Of a DNA stretch of 6,950 nt, positions 5,175 to 6,950 are shown one piece after another; the stretch's first letter is position 1, and the number at the start of each line of letters is the position of its first letter. Source of the DNA: Bacteroidia bacterium (GTDB lineage Bacteria; Bacteroidota; Bacteroidia; Flavobacteriales; NORP286); NCBI GenBank assembly GCA_016763665.1, contig JAESTI010000270.1:1-6950 (forward strand). Direction: 5' to 3'. The notes beneath the pieces are model-generated. The model searched no databases. It saw only the letters and a program-made list of their open reading frames with translations, and was not told the origin of the DNA. A program made the translations under genes and the position numbers.

Positions 5175-6689
5175 ATGAAAAAATATCTACTCATTACTTT
5201 GTCGTGCATTACAATGGCATTTTTTACCGTAAATGCACAAACTACGATCCTTCAAGAAGATTTTGAAGCAAATGCTCCAACGTGGAATCAGGCCAAACAG
5301 GGTGATTCTGATGGCTGGAAATTTGGATCAGGTTCTTCATTATCTAGCGATTATTGGGGTATCCCTGATCATGATGGCAATGCTGCAGCTACCAATGATG
5401 ATGGTTGTGACTGTGATAAAAGCGGTGACTATTTAATGACTCCATCAATGGATTTTAGCAGTTATGGAAGTATTTTCTTAACTGCTGACATATTTTATGG
5501 TGAGGCAAGTTATCAAGGTGATACTGAAACTGCAACTATTGAAGTTTCAACTGACGAAGGCACCAATTGGGATATTATTGAAACTCTTGGTTCAGCAGAA
5601 GACTGGAAAGAATATGCCATTGATCTTTCAGCTTATACCGGAGAAAGTGATGTAATAGTTGCCTTTCATTATAGTGACAATGGAGGTTGGCTTTTCGGAA
5701 TTGCCATAGATAATGTTCATGTATTTGAACCACTTAGCAGAGATGTAAGCATGGAAGATATAGATATGAACCCATACGTTGATTTAACTTCAGGTTCTCA
5801 GGAAATTGCAGGTACATTGTATAATAACGGTAGTGAGACAATTACTTTAATGAACTTGAATTATACAATAAATGGTGGAACTGTTAATATCCAGTCATTT
5901 TCTTCAATGTCTGTAGCTCCTTTAACTTCTTATAATTTCACTCATCAAGATCTATGGACACCATCAGCAACTGGTTTGTATGAAGTCGTACTATGGACTT
6001 CTGATATCAATGGTTCTACTGATCAAAATGTAGCTAATGATACATTAACTTTTACCGTATATGTTGCTGCTTCTCTTACTCAAAGAATTGTGTTGTTCGA
6101 GGAGTTTACCAATACCAGTTGCGGACCATGTGCAGCACAAAATCCTGCATTTGATGCTTTGTTAAAGAACAACTTAAATAAAGTTGGAATTATTAAGTAC
6201 CATCCTAATTGGCCGGGTGCAGACGATCCATTTTACCTTTTTAATCCTGATGACAATATGGGAAGAAAGGATTATTACGAAGTAAGTGGTGTTCCTACTG
6301 CAGAAATGGATGGCCAGGAAACAGTTGGAAGCTCTTACGATGGTGCTCCTGCCAATGTTACACAAGATATGATCGATGAGCAATATGATAAACCAGCATT
6401 ATTTGATATTGAATTAAACGAAACATTTGATGGAGCAACTAACGAGGTAACAATAGATATAACATTGACTGCAAAAGTGGATTTTAATTCTACAGATCTA
6501 ATATTACAGGTTGTTGCTGTTGAAGAAGATGTAGAATTTGATTCTCCTCCGGGAAATAATGGTGAATCAGAATTCTCATATGTAATGAGGTATATGTTAC
6601 CTGATTATAATGGCACCAGTCTATCCGCTCAAACTGAGGGAGATGTAACAACCAAACAATTCAAGTATACTATGGATCTGACAACTTAG
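5175..6689 (+). CDS. Secreted Omp28-like thioredoxin-fold protein, frameshifted before its sorting domain
   Basis: An exported protein of unknown substrate. Residues 1-22 are a signal peptide ending VNA-Q. Residues about 23-185 resemble a jelly-roll adhesin/choice-of-anchor J domain (EDFEANAPTW, GDYLMTPSMDFS, IAIDNVHVFEP). Residues about 186-296 look like an Ig/CARDB-type domain. From about 298 comes an Omp28-like thioredoxin fold with RIVLFEEFTNTSCGPC (redox pair C316/C319) and a cis-proline-like GVPT at P374. A beta-rich Omp28 outer domain follows (FSYVMRYMLPDYNG near residue 465). Family knowledge suggests a cell-surface or outer-membrane-associated role; disulfide chemistry is inferred from CGPC only. 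The start at 5175 fits the signal peptide, with an A-rich leader upstream. The frame stops at a TAG at 6687, mid-domain; homologous sequence resumes in the -1 frame (see the next entry), so the stop is probably not the true end. It is preceded by a 113-bp gap after the micro-ORF. Confidence 0.85.
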   Translation: MKKYLLITLSCITMAFFTVNAQTTILQEDFEANAPTWNQAKQGDSDGWKFGSGSSLSSDYWGIPDHDGNAAATNDDGCDCDKSGDYLMTPSMDFSSYGSIFLTADIFYGEASYQGDTETATIEVSTDEGTNWDIIETLGSAEDWKEYAIDLSAYTGESDVIVAFHYSDNGGWLFGIAIDNVHVFEPLSRDVSMEDIDMNPYVDLTSGSQEIAGTLYNNGSETITLMNLNYTINGGTVNIQSFSSMSVAPLTSYNFTHQDLWTPSATGLYEVVLWTSDINGSTDQNVANDTLTFTVYVAASLTQRIVLFEEFTNTSCGPCAAQNPAFDALLKNNLNKVGIIKYHPNWPGADDPFYLFNPDDNMGRKDYYEVSGVPTAEMDGQETVGSSYDGAPANVTQDMIDEQYDKPALFDIELNETFDGATNEVTIDITLTAKVDFNSTDLILQVVAVEEDVEFDSPPGNNGESEFSYVMRYMLPDYNGTSLSAQTEGDVTTKQFKYTMDLTT

Positions 6690-6950
6690 ATGTATCTAAA
6701 ATTCGTACAGTTGTGTTTGTCCAGGATAATTCTACAAAAGATGTTTTGCAAGCTGAAATGTCGTTAGCCCAATTTGCTACTGGTATTTCTAACAAAAAAG
6801 TAGAGTTGTCTTTCGGACAGGTTGAATTATATCCAAATCCGGTAAATGAAAAACTTTACCTTGATTTTGAAATAGAAGAAAGATCAGTATTTGAGATAAA
6901 TGTATATGATATTGTAGGACAAAGAATAGGGACCATACATCAAGGTGAAA
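6680..6950 (+). CDS. Continuation of the Omp28-like protein with T9SS sorting domain, partial
   Basis: From about 6680 the -1 frame, relative to the gene starting at 5175, is open to the right edge. It reads DNLDVSKIRTVVFVQD, then TKDVLQAEMSLAQ, the expected last strand of an Omp28-like domain. A spacer and a type A Por/T9SS C-terminal sorting domain follow (VELYPNPVNEKLYLDFEIE from about 6819, then INVYDIVGQRIG). This domain directs export across the outer membrane by the type IX system, where it is normally cleaved. There is no start codon or leader of its own, so it is the tail of the upstream gene. Adding one base near 6678-6680 joins the two parts as ...MDLDNLDVSKIR.... The end of the domain lies beyond the window. 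Confidence 0.82.

Noticed and set aside
6672..6689. Programmed -1 frameshift at the end of the Omp28-like frame
   Set aside because: No X-XXY-YYZ slippery heptamer and no obvious downstream stem; a one-base deletion or sequence error explains it better.

Overview
The window looks like an AT-rich chromosomal segment from a Bacteroidota bacterium, probably a free-living, gliding or marine-type lineage of the Cytophagales/Flavobacteriales kind. Four things point there: a Bacteroidota-style ScpB; a sensor kinase with a periplasmic two-component-regulator propeller and Y_Y_Y domain; a secreted Omp28-like protein ending in a type IX secretion (T9SS) sorting domain; and start regions carrying the TAnnTTTG promoter element of this phylum instead of strong Shine-Dalgarno sites. 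The exact genus cannot be read from the sequence.

Layout from left to right. Positions 1-331 hold no convincing complete gene. A minus-strand gene may start at 43 and run off the left edge. The rest has two DnaA-box-like 9-mers, an 11-bp direct repeat and a small hairpin just past the scpB stop. scpB (332-892, minus) encodes the kleisin-partner subunit of the SMC-ScpAB chromosome-segregation complex. A 111-bp divergent intergenic region separates it from a plus-strand two-gene operon: a 1021-residue membrane sensor histidine kinase (1004-4069) and, overlapping its stop by one base, a NarL/FixJ-type response regulator (4069-4722).

A 452-bp gap (4723-5174) follows and is the least ordinary part of the window. 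It contains a 13-bp direct repeat, a set of overlapping AT-rich hairpins, a perfect 7-2-7 inverted repeat (TCACGGA-TT-TCCGTGA, the spacing used by NarL-type regulators), a promoter-like pair, and a 32-residue single-pass membrane micro-ORF (4963-5061). The last gene (5175 to the right edge) encodes a secreted multidomain protein: signal peptide, jelly-roll (choice-of-anchor J type) domain, Ig-like domain, thioredoxin-like Omp28 domain with a CGPC motif, and a T9SS C-terminal sorting domain. Its reading frame is broken near 6680; the sorting domain continues in the -1 frame, which looks like a one-base deletion or sequence error.

A working model, which is inference, is that the sensor perceives an extracellular ligand through two seven-bladed propellers and phosphorylates the response regulator. 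The regulator may then act on the palindrome downstream of its own gene and so control the micro-ORF and possibly the secreted Omp28-like protein. I see no clear sign of a wholly new defence or mobile system; the best leads are the palindrome plus micro-ORF and the frameshifted T9SS cargo gene.
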